Part shown: positions 1 through 8,622 of the stretch, one piece after another
Layout: every line of letters starts with the position of its first letter
How positions within the stretch are numbered: position 1 is the first letter of the stretch
NCBI RefSeq assembly: GCF_005893125.1
Contig: NZ_VCJS01000067.1
Location: 1 to 59,909 of the forward strand
Length of the DNA: 59,909 bases
Direction: 5' to 3'
Source of the DNA: Nonomuraea basaltis
Lineage (GTDB): Bacteria > Actinomycetota > Actinomycetes > Streptosporangiales > Streptosporangiaceae
Program-made: the position numbers and the translations under genes
Notes under the pieces: model-generated
Told to the model about the DNA's origin: nothing
Seen by the model: only the letters and a program-made list of their open reading frames with translations
Database searches by the model: none

Positions 1-75
1 TCCCGGTCCCCACCTGACGCCATCACGGACGCCTTTTCCTCATCGCTCACCACGACGGTCTTCAGCCAACGCAGC

Positions 76-468
76 ATGAGGCGGTTTGAAGCCTCCCTCC
101 GCAGGGCGACTTCGAAGGGCCACGACCTTCATCATCCGAGCAGCATCGCTCCAGATCGCTCTCCTACATCGAACTCTCCTTCGCGTTCAGGACACACGGC
201 CACACCCATCGCATTGATCACGGACAGCTTCGATGATGACTTGGCCGGCGCAGGAACACAGCCGTTCCTGGTGGACTTCCGGGTGCAGGGGTGCGGCCCG
301 TGTAAGGCGCTGGCCCCGGTGCTGGAGGAGGTCGCAGCCGAGCAGGCGGACCGGCTCAAGGTGGGCACGGTGCAGCTCGAGAACGCACCGGAGCTGGCCG
401 TCGCCGTGTGTGCGGGCGCTGACGCGTTGGTGATCTTCAACGCGACCCGAGAACGGTTTGGGGACTGA
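76..468 (+). pseudogene. Thioredoxin-like protein, truncated/degenerate
   Basis: The central part reads as a thioredoxin N-terminal half: the beta strand PFLVDF is followed by GCGPCK, the redox-active CGPC motif in which the usual Trp before the first Cys is Gly. The helix after it (ALAPVLEEVAAEQADRLKVG) also fits the fold. The reading frame stops at TGA 466-468 before the conserved cis-Pro (TIPT) and the last strands and helix, so the fold would be incomplete. The first ~45 residues show no family similarity, and no convincing ribosome-binding site precedes the ATG at 76. Short open sequence continues in another frame to about 556. I read it as a decayed thioredoxin gene rather than a working one; a short functional variant is not excluded. 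Confidence 0.55.
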
Positions 469-738
469 TGTCGGCGCTTGAGCGAGCCGGCGCATCCCGG
501 TTTGCGGAGGAGGCCAGGCGCCAGTTCGGGTACGTGGGCGGCTCGTCCGCGCGGTAGGCCCTCGGCTACCGCCCACGCGGCATCCACCGCCCCGAGCCGG
601 CAGTTTAGCTAAATGGTCTTCGGCCGGAGGAGCAGAGCCCACACGACTTGCTGATTCAGCACCGCTTGACGCATCGACCAGGGCAGAGAACGGCCGGCCG
701 ATCAAGGTCCGTGTCCGCAACCGCTCAGCTCAGCGAGG
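469..738. other. Gene-poor stretch without a supported gene
   Basis: This gap between the thioredoxin remnant and the end of the HTH gene holds a short continuation of thioredoxin-like sequence up to about 556 and the palindrome TTTAGCTAAA at about 605-614. No coding sequence, RNA gene or clear terminator is seen. Confidence 0.4.
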
Positions 739-1539
739 TCATAGGGCGCATGTCGGCAGTGCCGGATTGTCGCGGGTGCGTATACCGGACAGCCATGCGT
801 GGCCGCGGGGTACGTCGTTCAACTGGACTCGGTACCAGCGGGTGCTTTTGGTGCCGATTTCGTCGGTGACCTCGTCGCCGTCGTAGAGGACGCAGTCGGC
901 GTTCAACGTGTCGTCATGCCACACGCGGTAGCTCACCACATTCTGGGCGTCATAGTTCAGCCGTGGGTTGATCGCCAGGCCGATGCTGCAGCCTGGGGCT
1001 CTGTCGCTGCGGTTCCTGCAGCGTTCCTCGATGTTGAAGACCCGCATGCGGGCGGTGGCGCCGGAGTCCGAGACCACGGACGTGTCCGGTCCGTCAACGA
1101 AATTCAGCGAGGCGATCACGATTGCGGCCATCGCCGTCAGGACGGTGACCGTCGCGGTCGCGAGCGCTAGTGGGCGACGGCGGTGCGGGTGTTGTGGCGG
1201 TACGGGTGTGTCCGCGGACGATGCTGATGATGTTGCGATGTGCTCATTGTCGGTGACGTTCGTTGCTCTTTCGTCGGGCGCGGTTAATGATGATCGTGAC
1301 GCATCGGCGAGTGCCCACAGTCGATGTAGCTCCCGCAATTCCTCGTTACTCGCGCCACATGCCTTCGCGAATGTGTGAACCGCGCCGTAGCCGGTCGGAA
1401 TCTTGGTTCCTGAGCAGTAGCGGTGAAGGCTTGAACTACTGATTCCGGTGCGCTGGGCCAGCTGTTCGAAGCTGATCTCGGCGCGATCTTTGAGTGCCCG
1501 TATCTGGGCGGCGAACCGCTCGGTTTCCTTTGATCGCAT
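739..1539 (-). CDS. Membrane-anchored Xre-type HTH protein with extracytoplasmic domain
   Basis: The 266-residue product has three parts. Residues about 8-63 form an Xre-type helix-turn-helix (EISFEQLAQRTGISSSSLHR is the recognition region). A Ser/Pro/Thr-rich linker leads to one membrane span at about 123-147. The C-terminal ~115 residues would lie outside the membrane and carry Cys174, Cys184, Cys216 and Cys264, suggesting disulfides. This one-pass architecture is common among actinomycete HTH proteins of unknown function and could link an external signal to DNA binding. I chose the ATG at 1539, because the HTH begins right after it; the frame is open further upstream, but that sequence lacks similarity and overlaps the regulatory repeats. 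It is divergent from a secreted protein gene at 1917, which is a plausible partner or target. Confidence 0.8.
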   Translation of the reverse strand: MRSKETERFAAQIRALKDRAEISFEQLAQRTGISSSSLHRYCSGTKIPTGYGAVHTFAKACGASNEELRELHRLWALADASRSSLTAPDERATNVTDNEHIATSSASSADTPVPPQHPHRRRPLALATATVTVLTAMAAIVIASLNFVDGPDTSVVSDSGATARMRVFNIEERCRNRSDRAPGCSIGLAINPRLNYDAQNVVSYRVWHDDTLNADCVLYDGDEVTDEIGTKSTRWYRVQLNDVPRGHAWLSGIRTRDNPALPTCAL

Positions 1540-1742
1540 CACGTGACCCCCGTACGACCATGCGACCTTCGTATCAGCACCGTTTCCAGCGTCCCACCCG
1601 TATCCCAGCCGGTCGGCGAAGACACAGGTTACAGCCGGAAACCAATCCCACCATCCCATCTCGACGCGCTTTCTTGCAAGGCGCTTTTCGCAGTTGCGAA
1701 GGTACCTGTTGCAGGGAAACGGCAAGCGCCGAGGAAGGATCT

Positions 1743-1804
1743 CTGCGACTTGAGAAGGAGCCCTGTGACTTGGAGAGTCGCAGGTGCTTGGAGAGTCACA
1801 GGTG
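1743..1804. promoter_or_regulatory. Interleaved palindromes and 18-bp tandem repeat in a divergent intergenic region
   Basis: Four copies of one octamer occur. CTGCGACT lies at 1743-1750, CTGTGACT at 1763-1770, AGTCGCAG at 1776-1783 and AGTCACAG at 1794-1801. The first pairs perfectly with the third and the second with the fourth, giving two interleaved inverted repeats. The sequence CTTGGAGAGTCGCAGGTG at 1769-1786 is repeated at 1787-1804 with one mismatch. The block sits between the HTH gene start (1539) and the secreted protein gene (1917), as expected for an operator array bound by the HTH protein; that binding is an inference. Confidence 0.6.
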
Positions 1805-1916
1805 GAGAAAGATTCCCAATCGAAAGGCGAATGATTTCGGACGTTTCGAGGAAAAGGAAATTCGCCAGCGACAATGCTGGACGTCCGCAAGCTCAGCAAG
1901 AAAGAGGTACCGTTTA

Positions 1917-2441
1917 ATGCGTACAGCGATCAAAGCAGGACGACAGCCTCTGAGGGGGGTGCTGGCGTCGGCGACGGCGATTGCCGCCCTCTTCTCGGCT
2001 CTTTCGGCCGGAGCGCATCCGGCGGCGGCGCAGCCGGCCGAGCGAAACGCGGCGCAGCCGGCCGAGCGAAACCAGGCGGCCCGCGTCCCGCACGTCAAAC
2101 CTATTAGAGGAGGATCAGTAAAGCACGCGGACTTCCCGCACACCCGTCTGGGTCTCATACGTGCGGGAAAATGGGTTCACCGGCGCGGCAACTGCGGTGA
2201 TTCGTTCTGCACCATCCAATACTATCCGCCGAGGAATACGTATCGGGCATACAAGATGTTCGGGTGCGGCACGTTCAGACTCCACGATTTCCAGGGGCGC
2301 TTCCACACGCACAATCACGGATCGTTGCGGGTGCACCTCCTCGACAGGAATCAGAGCGTAGATCGCAGCATCGCGCCCGGCGGGAAGCCCGTTGTGAAAT
2401 GGGGCCCGATCTTCTTCGTGAAGACATGTAACAGGTCCTGA
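1917..2441 (+). CDS. Small secreted protein, function unknown
   Basis: The 174-residue product starts with a typical Sec signal peptide: a basic start (MRTAIKAGRQ), a hydrophobic core ending near LSAGA, and AHPAAAQ as likely cleavage region. The octapeptide AAQPAERN then occurs twice in tandem. The mature part is basic and aromatic-rich, with Cys residues in CGDSFC, CGTFRLHDF and near the C-terminus (KTCNRS). The ATG at 1917 is supported by AAAGAGG at 1901-1907. I do not recognise a family. The divergent neighbour is a membrane HTH protein whose external domain also carries Cys residues, so a signalling pair is possible but unproven. Confidence 0.75.
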   Translation: MRTAIKAGRQPLRGVLASATAIAALFSALSAGAHPAAAQPAERNAAQPAERNQAARVPHVKPIRGGSVKHADFPHTRLGLIRAGKWVHRRGNCGDSFCTIQYYPPRNTYRAYKMFGCGTFRLHDFQGRFHTHNHGSLRVHLLDRNQSVDRSIAPGGKPVVKWGPIFFVKTCNRS

Positions 2442-2444
2442 TCG

Positions 2445-2631
2445 GTGAACGTGGTGTGTGGCCGATGCGGCGGTGGCATCGGCCACACAGCGCGTAGTCG
2501 TACGCGGCGTCCCAGTAGCGCTGCTCGCGCCGCTTGCCGGTCGCCACGGCCAGGTCGATGAGCAGGTGGCCGAAGCCGGGGCACCACAACAGGACCCGAC
2601 GGCGACGAGCCTCGGCAGCCACGCCGCACAC
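2445..2631 (-). pseudogene. Cys/His-containing coding remnant, unidentified
   Basis: On the minus strand this stretch has strongly GC-biased third positions and a plausible protein flavour (FGHLLIDLAVATGKRREQRY, then CGRCHRRIGHT). The bias disappears downstream of about 2445, where the frame runs into the 3' end of the secreted-protein gene. The CxxC/His pattern could be part of a zinc-binding segment. No start signal and no full domain are present, so I treat it as a gene fragment. The rest of 2442-3084 shows no convincing gene. Confidence 0.3.
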
Positions 2632-3084
2632 ACCTCAACGCACCGGATCTCCGACTCCGTGGAGGCCGGGATTTCCCGAGGACGGCTCCCGCCCAGAATA
2701 ACGCCCATCGTCAGGGGATGACTTCTATGTCAACGGCAAGGGGACCGCGGCGGCCGCAAGTCACAGCCGCCATGCTCAAGGAGTGCGTGATGCGTCTGAG
2801 CGGTTACAGGGCGGGCACATAGGACCGGGCGGTAATGGTCCGGGTGCACGCCGCCCGGCCACGATGGCTCGCATCAGCCCTTGGTCGTCGGCGTGGATGA
2901 AGTTGTCGCTTTCCGCATGGTCGAAAGCGCCCCCACCGCCTGAGTTACAAGCCCTCATCGACGCCGTTACCGCAGGCCAAGGCCTACACCTCTACCACCC
3001 ACCTTGATTCAACGGACTAACGCTAGTGTGGTGCTCCAAAAATTCGTCGAATAAATGCTTACGCCCCCTCTAGGATCGAAGCTT

Positions 3085-4092
3085 GTGACGGACGACTACT
3101 CCGAGGTGTTCCGGCGGTTCGGGATCGAGCCGCAGGAGTCGACATATCTCTACGCACCCGTATTCCGCGGTGTGATCGGCGGAGTGGCCGTCGCCGTCAA
3201 GCGCACCCACTCGCCCGAGGCCATGGGCAGGTGGGTGCGACACCTTGCGGGCGTGGGGGTGCCAGTGGTGACGCCGCTGGCCGGGCCACGTCGGATCGGC
3301 GGGTACGACTGGGTCGCCTATCCGTGGATCGATGGGCGCACCTACGACGGCTCCCCGGCGGACATATGCGCCGCCGGCGACCTGCTGGGGCGCCTGCATG
3401 TAGCCGGTAACGCCGAAGGCTCAACCGGTCTGCCCGGCTTCGAGTGGCCTGATCACGACGAGGAGTCGGTCGAGGAGGACGTCACGGGTCTCGACAAGGT
3501 ACTCAAGGCCTACCGGCCGGACCTGCAAGGGGAGGTGCTCGGTCGGTTCGAGCCGCTGCTGCGGTCGTTCATGGCGACCACCCTCCCGGCCATCCGCGAC
3601 GCCGACCTGCCAGTGGCCGATGTGACCATGGACTTCAAGGCCGTCAACCTCGTGTACAGCCAGGCCGGACCCGTACTGGTCGACCCCGATAACGGGGAAC
3701 GGGCGCCGAGGTTGCTCGACCTGGCCCTGGCCGTGCTGCTGTTCCACAACGACCTGCCAGATCGTCCGGCGAGGCTGTTCGACGAGATGGAATGGGCCGC
3801 CTTCCGCGATGCCTACCTTGGGCACGTGCGGTTGACGGTGCGAGAGCGGGAACTGTGGCCGGCCGCTCTCACGTACATGCTGCTGGAGTGGGGAGTGTGG
3901 ACGGCCGTCAACGGGGGCGAGGTCGGCGACTGGGACGATCCGCGGCAAGCGGCCTTCCTCGCGGATCTTCTCACCGTGGACATCACGCGTTACCCGTTGG
4001 AATGGTTGGCGCCTGGGACAGTCCGCCAGCCGCCCATCTCAGGCACCTCTTTGCTGCCGCATACTGATCTCGCCGGCCCTCTCGACGATTGA
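3085..4092 (+). CDS. Aminoglycoside-phosphotransferase-like (APH/ChoK fold) protein
   Basis: The 335-residue product has the layout of the phosphotransferase enzyme family. An N-lobe contains VAVAVKR, with Lys39 as the likely ATP-binding lysine. The hinge-like YDWVAYPWIDG follows, and a C-lobe has VTMDFKAVN (181-188) and DPDN (200-203). In the usual HGD-x4-N catalytic loop the Asp and Asn are kept (Asp183, Asn188), but the His is Thr181. The metal-binding DxD (Asp200, Asp202) is intact. The GTG at 3085, about 9 nt after AGGA, is preferred over the ATG at 3055, which has no ribosome-binding site. The substrate is unknown: a sugar, choline, an amino acid or an antibiotic are all possible. It stands alone, with no operon partner. 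Confidence 0.75.
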   Translation: MTDDYSEVFRRFGIEPQESTYLYAPVFRGVIGGVAVAVKRTHSPEAMGRWVRHLAGVGVPVVTPLAGPRRIGGYDWVAYPWIDGRTYDGSPADICAAGDLLGRLHVAGNAEGSTGLPGFEWPDHDEESVEEDVTGLDKVLKAYRPDLQGEVLGRFEPLLRSFMATTLPAIRDADLPVADVTMDFKAVNLVYSQAGPVLVDPDNGERAPRLLDLALAVLLFHNDLPDRPARLFDEMEWAAFRDAYLGHVRLTVRERELWPAALTYMLLEWGVWTAVNGGEVGDWDDPRQAAFLADLLTVDITRYPLEWLAPGTVRQPPISGTSLLPHTDLAGPLDD

Positions 4093-4128
4093 CGGGGTTA
4101 CGGCGACGGCTTGCCCGGGCTCTCCCTG

Positions 4129-4911
4129 TCAGGCGCCGGCGCCGCCGTCGACCGGCACGATCGCGCCGGTCACCATCGAGGCCCGGTCGCTGAGCAGCCA
4201 CGCGGCCACCTCGGCCACCTCGCGGGGCTCGGCCAGGCGGCCGAGTGGGGTCGCCGCGTTATTGCGCTCGACGATGCCCGGGGATACCGCCTCCCACCTG
4301 TCGATCATCTCCGTGGCGGTGCCTCCGGGGGTGATGCCGTTCACGCGGATCCCCTGCCGCCCCCAGGTCACGGCGGCAGTCTCGGTGATGCTGTTGAGCG
4401 CGCGCTTCATCGCGCCGTACGCGGGGAGGGCGGGGTTCGCGCGGCGGCTGCCGATACTGGAGGTGTTGACGATCGCCCCGCCACCGCCCCGGCGCATGAG
4501 CGCGGCCTCGGCCGTCATGGCAGTCCAGTGCGCCCGGAAGTTCACCGCGAACTGCTCCTCGAGGTCCTCGTCGCTCGTCGTGTCGAGCGGGCCGGGCTGC
4601 TGGATCGCCGCGCCGTTGTTGAACGCGCCGTCGAGCCGTCCGTGCAACTCCTCGACGCGGTCGACCGTGGCGCGGATGCTCGCACGGTCGGCGAGGTCCA
4701 CGGTCACGGCATCCGCGACGCCGCCGCCGGCGCGGATCTCGGTGACGATCCGCTGGAGGGCGTCGGTGCTGCGGGCGGCGAGCACGACGGCGGCGCCCTC
4801 GGAGGCGAAGAGCCGGGCCGCGGCCGCCCCGATGCCGCGGCTGGCGCCGGTGATGAACACCACCTTGCCGGTGAGCAGGCCGATGGGTGTGATGTCGATG
4901 TTGTTCGTCAT
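4129..4911 (-). CDS. SDR family NAD(P)-dependent oxidoreductase
   Basis: A complete 260-residue classical short-chain dehydrogenase. The cofactor loop TGASRGIG is near residue 21, the NxAG-equivalent reads NNGA, the catalytic Ser is in NTSSIGS, and the YxxxK motif is YGAMK. The C-terminus keeps PGGTATEM and the PVDGG end. The ATG at 4911 gives the usual SDR N-terminus; the open frame upstream overlaps the divergent regulator. Only 86 bp separate it from the MmyB-like gene at 4998, a frequent pairing in actinomycetes in which the regulator controls the divergent reductase. The -10-like GACACT lies 6 nt before the start codon, so the mRNA may be leaderless. Substrate unknown. Confidence 0.88.
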   Translation of the reverse strand: MTNNIDITPIGLLTGKVVFITGASRGIGAAAARLFASEGAAVVLAARSTDALQRIVTEIRAGGGVADAVTVDLADRASIRATVDRVEELHGRLDGAFNNGAAIQQPGPLDTTSDEDLEEQFAVNFRAHWTAMTAEAALMRRGGGGAIVNTSSIGSRRANPALPAYGAMKRALNSITETAAVTWGRQGIRVNGITPGGTATEMIDRWEAVSPGIVERNNAATPLGRLAEPREVAEVAAWLLSDRASMVTGAIVPVDGGAGA

Positions 4912-4997
4912 GACGACAGTGTCAGGCCGGCCTCCAGGCCGGATGCAGGCACAGGCTGTACCAGGATCCGACGCCGCGCAGCGTGCACACTTGGGGT

Positions 4998-5855
4998 ATG
5001 GACAAACAGGAACTCGGGGCGTTCCTCCGTAGCCGACGCGAGCGGCTCCGGCCGCAGGACGTCGGCCTCCCTTCGGGCCCACGACGCCGGACACCGGGTC
5101 TTCGCCGCGAGGAGGTGGCGGTCCTCGCGCACATCTCCACGGAGTACTACGTCCGGCTCGAGCAGGGCAGGGCGCCGCGACCCTCAGGCGAGGTCCTCGC
5201 CGGGATCGCCGGCGCGCTGCGGCTCACCGACGCCGAGTCCGATCACCTCCACATCCTCGCGGGCACGGCGCCGAGCCGTACCGGACTGCATCGGCGCGAC
5301 GTCCGCCCGAGCATCCTCACGCTCCTCGAACGGCTGCCGCAGACGGCCGCCTTCGTGATCTCCGCCGCGTTCGAGGTGCTCGCGTGGAACGACCTCGCGG
5401 CCGCGCTCATGGAGGACTTCGCCGAGCTCGCCCCCAAGGACCGCAATCTCGCGCGCCGCGCCTTCCTCCCATTGGCGCGCCCCGACGCGACGCTCTACGG
5501 CATCTCCGACGCCGCGGAGTTCCGGCACCACGTCGTCATGGAGCTGCGATCCACCCTCGCCCGGTACCCGTCCGACCCCGCGGTGACCGGCCTCGTCGAG
5601 GAGCTCCGCGATGCCAGCCCCGAGTTCGCCAGACTTTGGGAGCGGCACGACGTGCAGGCTGCGCCGATGCTCACGAAGACTTTCCGTCACCCGGTCGTCG
5701 GGGAGATCACCGTCGACTGCGACTCGCTCACGCTCACGGACCGCGACCAGCACCTCGTGCTCTACAGCGCGCCGCCAGGATCCCCTGGCGCCGAGGCCCT
5801 TGCTCTTCTGAATGTCCTCGGAGCCGAGTACGTCAAGGCGAGCAGGTCACTCTGA
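4998..5855 (+). CDS. MmyB-like helix-turn-helix transcriptional regulator
   Basis: A 285-residue protein of the MmyB/XRE family. The N-terminal Xre HTH contains the family signature TPGLRREEVAVLAHIS, YYVRLEQG and RAPRPSGEVL. The C-terminal ~190 residues match the MmyB ligand-binding PAS-like domain (AFEVLAWNDLAAAL, then the HPVVGEITVD strand near the end). Such proteins usually regulate a divergent SDR-type gene, and the gene at 4129-4911 fits. The start at 4998 gives the standard MDKQELGAFLRSRR beginning. There is no Shine-Dalgarno sequence, and CACACT lies 6 nt upstream of the start, consistent with leaderless translation. Confidence 0.88.
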   Translation: MDKQELGAFLRSRRERLRPQDVGLPSGPRRRTPGLRREEVAVLAHISTEYYVRLEQGRAPRPSGEVLAGIAGALRLTDAESDHLHILAGTAPSRTGLHRRDVRPSILTLLERLPQTAAFVISAAFEVLAWNDLAAALMEDFAELAPKDRNLARRAFLPLARPDATLYGISDAAEFRHHVVMELRSTLARYPSDPAVTGLVEELRDASPEFARLWERHDVQAAPMLTKTFRHPVVGEITVDCDSLTLTDRDQHLVLYSAPPGSPGAEALALLNVLGAEYVKASRSL

Positions 5856-5856
5856 C

Positions 5857-6075
5857 GGAGCCGGACACGACGGATGCCTCTCTCCAGGATGGTGGCGAGG
5901 GCGTCGCGGAGTTCGGGTGGGGCGTTGGGCCGGTCGATGGCCATCAAGGGTCGTAAGACCCGGTCGTAGACCTTGGGTGGAGGTGGGCGAAGATCAGGCC
6001 GTCGCGGGTGAGGGTGTAGCGGTTGCGGCCGGGCACGCGGTGGATCAGTCCGTTGCGGCCAGTCTGGCAGACCCA
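5857..6075 (-). pseudogene. Winged-helix-like C-terminal remnant with one frameshift
   Basis: Reading the minus strand from about 6075, the frame gives GLIHRVPGRNRYTLTRDGL and then IFAHLH. A single missing base near 5980 shifts the frame, after which it continues as KVYDRVLRPLMAIDRPNAPP and ELRDALATILERGIRRVRL. The two parts together look like the C-terminal end of an actinobacterial DNA-binding or transposon-associated protein (a winged-helix wing followed by a basic helix). I cannot name the family. The N-terminal part is absent, so this is a gene relic. Confidence 0.5.
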
Positions 6076-6155
6076 CGGCGGTTACCTGGTGAATGCATCT
6101 GGATACGGACGATAACGATCCTGGATGGACCTCGCGCGGCCTGGAGGTGGGACAT

Positions 6156-7322
6156 ATGCGCGGACCGATGACCCGTCGCCAGCTCTTGGCCGTTGGCGCC
6201 GCGGCAGCCGGAGGCATTCTCGTCGGTGGCGCCGCCTTCCTCGATCAGGGTGAGGAGCCCTCTGAGGGCGACGAACTGCACGTCACCCCCGCTCCGCTTC
6301 CGAAAGCGCCGCTCGCCGCCCGGACCGGCCATTCCGCCACCTGGACGGGCAGCGAGTTGGCGGTATGGGGCGGATGGAACGGCGACAAGGCGCGATCCCG
6401 GTATCTCGCCGACGGTGCGCTGTACAGTCCGGGCACCCGGTCGTGGCGGGTGATGGCCAAGGCGCCACTCTCGCCTCGCAGCGATCACCTGGCGGTGTGG
6501 AGCGGCGCGGAGCTGCTCATCTGGGGCGGGAGCGCACCAGAGCGGTTGCACGACGGCGCCGCGTACAACCCTCGGAGGAATGCGTGGCGCGCCCTCCCAG
6601 ACGCGCCTTCGGAGCTGTCTGCGGCCGAGCCGCTCGTCCAAGGCGGCAGCATCATCTTCGCCCCCGCTCGATACAAAATCCCGGTGGGCGAACCCGCCAC
6701 GCCGCTGCTGCTGGTTTTCGACCGGCAGCACGAGCGGTGGCGCTCCATCAAGGCTGGCGGGGTGCACGTCGTCGACATAGTGGCCGACAGCGCAGGGGTC
6801 GTCGTGCTCACCTTCGACCCCTCCAGAAGGGTTCTGGCGACGCGACGACTGGACCGCGACCTGGCTCGCCTCGAACCGGCAACGACGCTGCCACTGGGTT
6901 CAAGCGTGAATTCCGCGGGGCTGCTGCAGGGCGGGACCGGGCTGGTAGGGGTCTTCAACGAAGGCCGCCGAAGCCGCATCGTCGAGCTGGGAGACGGCAC
7001 CCGATGGCGCGAGGTGGGCCGGTTCTCCTCCCCGGTCTTCCGCTCGAAAGCCGAACTGCACGGAGATGAGGCACCGAAGCGCCTGTGGATAGCAGGTAAC
7101 CGCATCTGGTCGGCATCGTCGTACGGTGTCGCCGTCTACGACTCTCGCACAGCTCGATTGCGGTCGGCGTCGAGGGCGGTCGCGTTCGCGGGCGGATGCC
7201 CCACCGGGATGACTCCAGCGATCGCCGGGAACCAGCTGCTGATGTGGGGCGGACGTGGCTGCGACGGCTCCGTCAGCGGAGATGACGCGACGGGGATGAC
7301 GGTGGAGCTTCTTGCGGCCTGA
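6156..7322 (+). CDS. Tat-exported kelch-like beta-propeller protein
   Basis: The 388-residue product starts with a twin-arginine-type signal: MTRRQLL followed by a hydrophobic AVGAAAAGGILVGGAAF segment. The mature part has repeated blades of the kelch/galactose-oxidase type, with motifs such as GHSATWTGSELAVWGG, DHLAVWSGAELLIWGG and, at the C-terminus, GNQLLMWGGRGC. These propellers usually act as extracytoplasmic binding domains; no catalytic residues can be assigned. The ATG at 6156 is preceded by GGAGGTGG at 6143-6150. The gene stands alone between remnants, and its last codons overlap the ABC ATPase remnant that follows in another frame. Confidence 0.8.
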   Translation: MRGPMTRRQLLAVGAAAAGGILVGGAAFLDQGEEPSEGDELHVTPAPLPKAPLAARTGHSATWTGSELAVWGGWNGDKARSRYLADGALYSPGTRSWRVMAKAPLSPRSDHLAVWSGAELLIWGGSAPERLHDGAAYNPRRNAWRALPDAPSELSAAEPLVQGGSIIFAPARYKIPVGEPATPLLLVFDRQHERWRSIKAGGVHVVDIVADSAGVVVLTFDPSRRVLATRRLDRDLARLEPATTLPLGSSVNSAGLLQGGTGLVGVFNEGRRSRIVELGDGTRWREVGRFSSPVFRSKAELHGDEAPKRLWIAGNRIWSASSYGVAVYDSRTARLRSASRAVAFAGGCPTGMTPAIAGNQLLMWGGRGCDGSVSGDDATGMTVELLAA

Positions 7323-7629
7323 GCGTGAAGCGACTGACCGCCCGAGTCGTCGAGCTGGGGTCGCCGCCTTGACGGACCGCCACCCGCTCTCCCTCTCCGG
7401 TGGCCAGCAGCAGCGACTCGTCGTCGCCGCGGCCCGGCTCAGCGCCCGCCGGATCGTCGTGTTCGACGAGCCCAGCTCCGGCGTCGACCGCCGCCACCTC
7501 CACTCCATCACCCAGGTCATGCGCGATCTCGCAGACGACGGCGCGGTCGTCGTCCTCATCAGCCACGACGACGAACTCCTCGCACTCGCCGCCGACCAAG
7601 AACTCAGACTGCGTCCCATCGACGCGTAA
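7312..7629 (+). pseudogene. ABC transporter ATP-binding protein, C-terminal half only
   Basis: The frame encodes the second half of an ABC ATPase. It contains the signature LSLSGGQQQRL, Walker B with catalytic Glu (RRIVVFDEPSSGVD), the D-loop and the switch His (LISHDD). The Walker A and Q-loop half is missing; upstream sequence belongs to the kelch-like gene. The pattern resembles the energy-coupling-factor/cobalt-type ATPases. Without Walker A it cannot bind ATP normally. The break lies at about 7360, and a second break follows immediately downstream, where MFS sequence begins on the opposite strand. Confidence 0.75.
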
Positions 7630-7657
7630 AGCACGGGCCCCAGACCCGCCTGCCCGA

Positions 7658-7819
7658 GTACAGCGACAGCAGGGTGAAGGCGCCGTTCGCGCCGAAGCCG
7701 AGCAGGACCGAAGCTGCGTTCACGGTCGCGAAGCGGGCGTCGGCGAAGAGCCGGACGGGCAGCACCGGCCTGGACTGTCGCCATTCGACGATGGCGAACG
7801 CCGTCCCGGCGGCCGCGGC
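7658..7819 (-). pseudogene. MFS (DHA2-type) transporter internal fragment
   Basis: The minus strand encodes about 54 residues with the hallmark of the middle of a 14-TM drug exporter: AIVEWRQSRPVLPVRLFADA, then RFATVNAASVLLGFGANGAF and TLLSLY. Both ends are broken, with unrelated sequence on either side and no start codon. It lies just downstream of the TetR gene at 7857-8600 on the same strand. An MFS N-terminal fragment lies divergently on the other side of that TetR gene, suggesting both came from one exporter gene split by a rearrangement. Confidence 0.7.
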
Positions 7820-7856
7820 CATTCGTCGAAGGGGATCAGGAGCAGAGCCTTCCCGA

Positions 7857-8600
7857 TCATCGAGGGATGTCAGACGTGATTTGCGCGCTGATTCCGTTGA
7901 GCACACGATCCAGCCCGTGCTGGAAGCGCTCGGCGGGGGCAAGGTGCGCGGTCCTGGATTCCAGCACGGATCGGCTGAAGAGGGGATAGGCGCCCGACGC
8001 GACGATCTGGCGCACGTACGGGCCGATGTAGTCGCGTTTCCAGCGCTCCGGGTCCAGGCCGGTACGGCGAGCCTCCTCCAGCCAGCCGATCTCGCGGCGG
8101 ATCGCGCTGTGGACGTAGTCGTTCACCATGCCGACGAAGCCGGTCATCTCGTCAACGTCGAGGCCGAGCCCGTCGAGGGCGCCCAGGGCGAACTCGTGCA
8201 CGCGCAGCAGGTTCGGACCCAGGGTCGGGCGGCCGCTGAGGAGGGCGATCAGCCAGGGGTGGCGCAGGCCGGCGGCCCGGATCTGGTGGGCGACCAGGGA
8301 GAGGCCGGAGCGCCAGTCGTCGGACGGCTTCTCGGGGAGATCGAGCTCGCCCATCACCATGTCGATCATGAGGTCGAGCAGGTCGTCTCGTCTCGGGACG
8401 TAGCGGTAGAGGGACATGGCACCGGTGCCCAGTTCGCCCCCGATCCGGCGCATGGTCGTGGCCTCCACCCCTTCGGCGTCGGCGATCCGGACAGCCACCC
8501 GGGTGATCTGCTCCCGGCTGTAGCCGGGCCGCCGCCCGGGCCCCGAGCGCTCCACGCGTTCCGGCCGCATCCAGATGCTGATCAGTTCCTCATCGGACAT
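7857..8600 (-). CDS. TetR/AcrR family regulator (TetR_C C-terminal type)
   Basis: A 247-residue regulator. The N-terminal HTH lies after a short extension (MSDEELISIWMRPERVE). It includes REQITRVAVRIADAEGVEA, TTMRRIGGELGTGAMSLYRY and VPRRDDLLDLM, followed by an all-helical ligand/dimer domain of the TetR_C tetracycline-repressor-like class. It is clearly paralogous to the regulator at 28541-29518 (shared IWMRPER, MSLYRYVP and FRHGLxRVL-like motifs). The start at 8600 is chosen because upstream codons enter the operator region. The divergent gene at 8686 began as an MFS exporter but is now truncated, so the regulator has probably lost its main target. Confidence 0.88.
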   Translation of the reverse strand: MSDEELISIWMRPERVERSGPGRRPGYSREQITRVAVRIADAEGVEATTMRRIGGELGTGAMSLYRYVPRRDDLLDLMIDMVMGELDLPEKPSDDWRSGLSLVAHQIRAAGLRHPWLIALLSGRPTLGPNLLRVHEFALGALDGLGLDVDEMTGFVGMVNDYVHSAIRREIGWLEEARRTGLDPERWKRDYIGPYVRQIVASGAYPLFSRSVLESRTAHLAPAERFQHGLDRVLNGISAQITSDIPR

Positions 8601-8622
8601 CCTGCATCCTCCGCTCTCTTGC

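Noticed and set aside
1769..1804. Possible CRISPR-like repeats.
   Set aside because: The two 18-bp units are directly adjacent with no spacers; there are no cas genes in the window.
1494..1916. N-terminal extension of the secreted protein frame.
   Set aside because: It overlaps the divergent HTH gene start and the repeat array, while AAAGAGG, the ATG at 1917 and a signal peptide define the real start.
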